From: an uncultured Burkholderiales bacterium
Lineage (GTDB): Bacteria > Pseudomonadota > Gammaproteobacteria > Burkholderiales > Burkholderiaceae
NCBI GenBank assembly: GCA_937891045.1
Contig: CALBEV010000162.1
Location: 1 to 7,101 of the forward strand
DNA length: 7,101 bases
Direction of reading: 5' to 3'
The notes beneath the pieces are model-generated. The model was given only the letters and a program-made list of their open reading frames with translations, searched no databases and was not told the DNA's origin. Position numbers and translations under genes: made by a program. Shown here piece by piece: positions 6,713-7,101 of the stretch. How positions within the stretch are numbered: the stretch's first letter is position 1; every line of letters begins with the position of its first letter.

Positions 6713-6741
6713 ATTATTGATAATCATATTGTGCTTGTCTG
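6713..6741 (-). promoter_or_regulatory. Candidate sigma-70 promoter for the operon
   Basis: On the minus strand a -35 like CAGACA (6736-6741, 4 of 6 matches) and a -10 like AATAAT (6713-6718, 5 of 6) are separated by 17 nt in a locally AT-rich stretch. Transcription would start near 6706, next to the palindrome. An overlapping alternative has -10 TATGAT (6723-6728) with a weaker -35 AAAACA (6746-6751). Prediction by eye only. Confidence 0.4.
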
Positions 6742-6806
6742 AGGGTGTTTTTGATCTTGGTAATTACCCTTGCTTGAGGTGAAATAACCAGACGGCTTTG
6801 GCGTGA

Positions 6807-6839
6807 GGAACGCCTAGGGATGTCCTAGCATTGGCGTCC
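6807..6839. repeat. Nested inverted repeat, possible activator site
   Basis: Outer arms GGAACGCC (6807-6814) and GGCGTCC (6833-6839) pair with one bulge. Inside them CTAGG (6814-6818) and CCTAG (6824-6828) form a 5-bp dyad with a 5-bp centre. It lies roughly 100-130 bp upstream of the proposed transcription start, a common place for an activator site. No regulator can be assigned. Confidence 0.35.
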
Positions 6840-6968
6840 AGAGCAATGGCCAAAGCATCGGGGGCCGTTTGCCAGCCCCTGGCTCAAAAACCGCGTTTTG
6901 TTTGGCCGCACGCCCCCGCTGATCAAGACCAAGCGCGGGATGAAGGGCTTTGAAGTGGCCGATTTCAA

Positions 6969-6985
6969 GCTGTCAGAGCGACAGC
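6969..6985 (-). terminator. Hairpin just after the partial gene, weak terminator candidate
   Basis: GCTGTC and GACAGC form a 6-bp stem around a 5-nt loop, starting 4 nt beyond the stop codon of the upstream minus-strand gene. Only TTGAAAT follows, with no real T tract, so termination would be weak. It may still mark the end of the upstream transcription unit. Confidence 0.3.
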
Positions 6986-6989
6986 AGAA

Positions 6990-7101
6990 TCAAATTGACG
7001 GGTCTTGTGGTGCAGGGCTTTGCAGCAGTTGGTCCATAGGCCAGTTGAGCAGCTCGGCCAAGCGGCACACCACCCAGCGGGCTTCGCTGGGGATGACCAC
7101 C
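6990..7101 (-). CDS. C-terminal fragment of an unrecognised protein (5' end outside window)
   Basis: The minus-strand frame entering at 7100 is open for 36 codons to a TGA at 6990-6992. The peptide begins VVIPSEARWVVCRLAELLNW and ends PAPQDPSI. The middle (WVVCRLAELLNWPMDQLL) looks like an amphipathic helix followed by a Pro-rich tail. Codon use is G/C-rich at third positions like the neighbours, and a hairpin follows the stop, which supports real coding. I do not recognise the family. It lies upstream of the operon on the same strand, 320 bp from the hydratase start, and could be a separate gene or the regulator; nothing visible decides this. The plus strand is also open here, so the call is moderate. 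Confidence 0.5.
   Translation of the reverse strand, partial: VVIPSEARWVVCRLAELLNWPMDQLLQSPAPQDPSI

Larger units (their letters stand above)
6706..6989. other. Intergenic control region upstream of the operon
   Basis: This 284-bp stretch separates the hydratase start region from the stop of the partial gene on the right. The left part (6706-6790) is clearly more AT-rich than the rest of the window and holds the candidate promoter and a perfect 10-bp palindrome GGTAATTACC (6759-6768). The centre holds the dyad at 6807-6839. From about 6841 to 6960 I see no convincing gene; short open stretches exist on both strands (for example ATG at 6847, 35 codons, plus strand) without family signals. Confidence 0.6.

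Noticed and set aside
6713..6731. Fur-box-like sequence around TGATAATCAT
   Set aside because: The centre matches the Fur consensus but the flanks do not, about 13 of 19 by eye in an AT-rich promoter. Nothing in the operon is related to iron.
6841..7000. Plus-strand peptide stretch around LFGRTPPLIKTKRGMKG as a possible gene remnant
   Set aside because: Short, without a family I can name, and overlapping the more coding-like minus-strand tail. No inverted repeats or target duplications of an insertion sequence are visible.
1..7101. CRISPR arrays, tRNA/rRNA genes, transposases and phage genes
   Set aside because: No regularly spaced repeats, cloverleaf-like sequences, transposase motifs or phage proteins were seen anywhere in the window.

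Overview
This window looks like a single minus-strand catabolic operon from a high-GC proteobacterium. Protein style, strong G/C third-position bias and REP-like intergenic hairpins suggest Burkholderiales, probably Comamonadaceae; this placement is inferred from pattern recognition and was not tested by a search.

In transcription order (right to left) the window holds: the last 36 codons of an unrecognised gene (6990-7101); a 300-bp control region with a candidate promoter, a perfect 14-bp TetR-type operator and two further dyads; an enoyl-CoA hydratase (5857-6669); a feruloyl-CoA synthase-type CoA ligase (3985-5835); a 136-bp gap with two convergent REP-like hairpins; a thiolase (2586-3848); an 88-bp gap with a third hairpin; a type-2 3-hydroxyacyl-CoA dehydrogenase of the SDR family (1718-2497); a 4-hydroxybenzoyl-CoA-type thioesterase (1289-1708); and a DmdC-like acyl-CoA dehydrogenase that runs off the left edge (1-1273). 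Spacings within the ligase-hydratase pair and within the SDR-thioesterase-dehydrogenase block are 9-21 bp, as expected for co-transcription.

Together the enzymes form a full CoA-dependent beta-oxidative side-chain shortening route. The ligase activates a phenylpropenoate (ferulate, coumarate or cinnamate type), the hydratase adds water, the SDR oxidises the 3-hydroxyl, the thiolase removes acetyl-CoA to leave an aroyl-CoA, and the thioesterase releases the free benzoate-type acid. The acyl-CoA dehydrogenase would let saturated phenylpropanoids enter. The hydratase keeps both glutamates of a true hydratase, which argues for the beta-oxidative route over the hydratase-lyase (vanillin-forming) route. 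The parts are familiar families and I see no clearly new system. The points of most interest are the route assignment, the control region and the intergenic REP-like elements.
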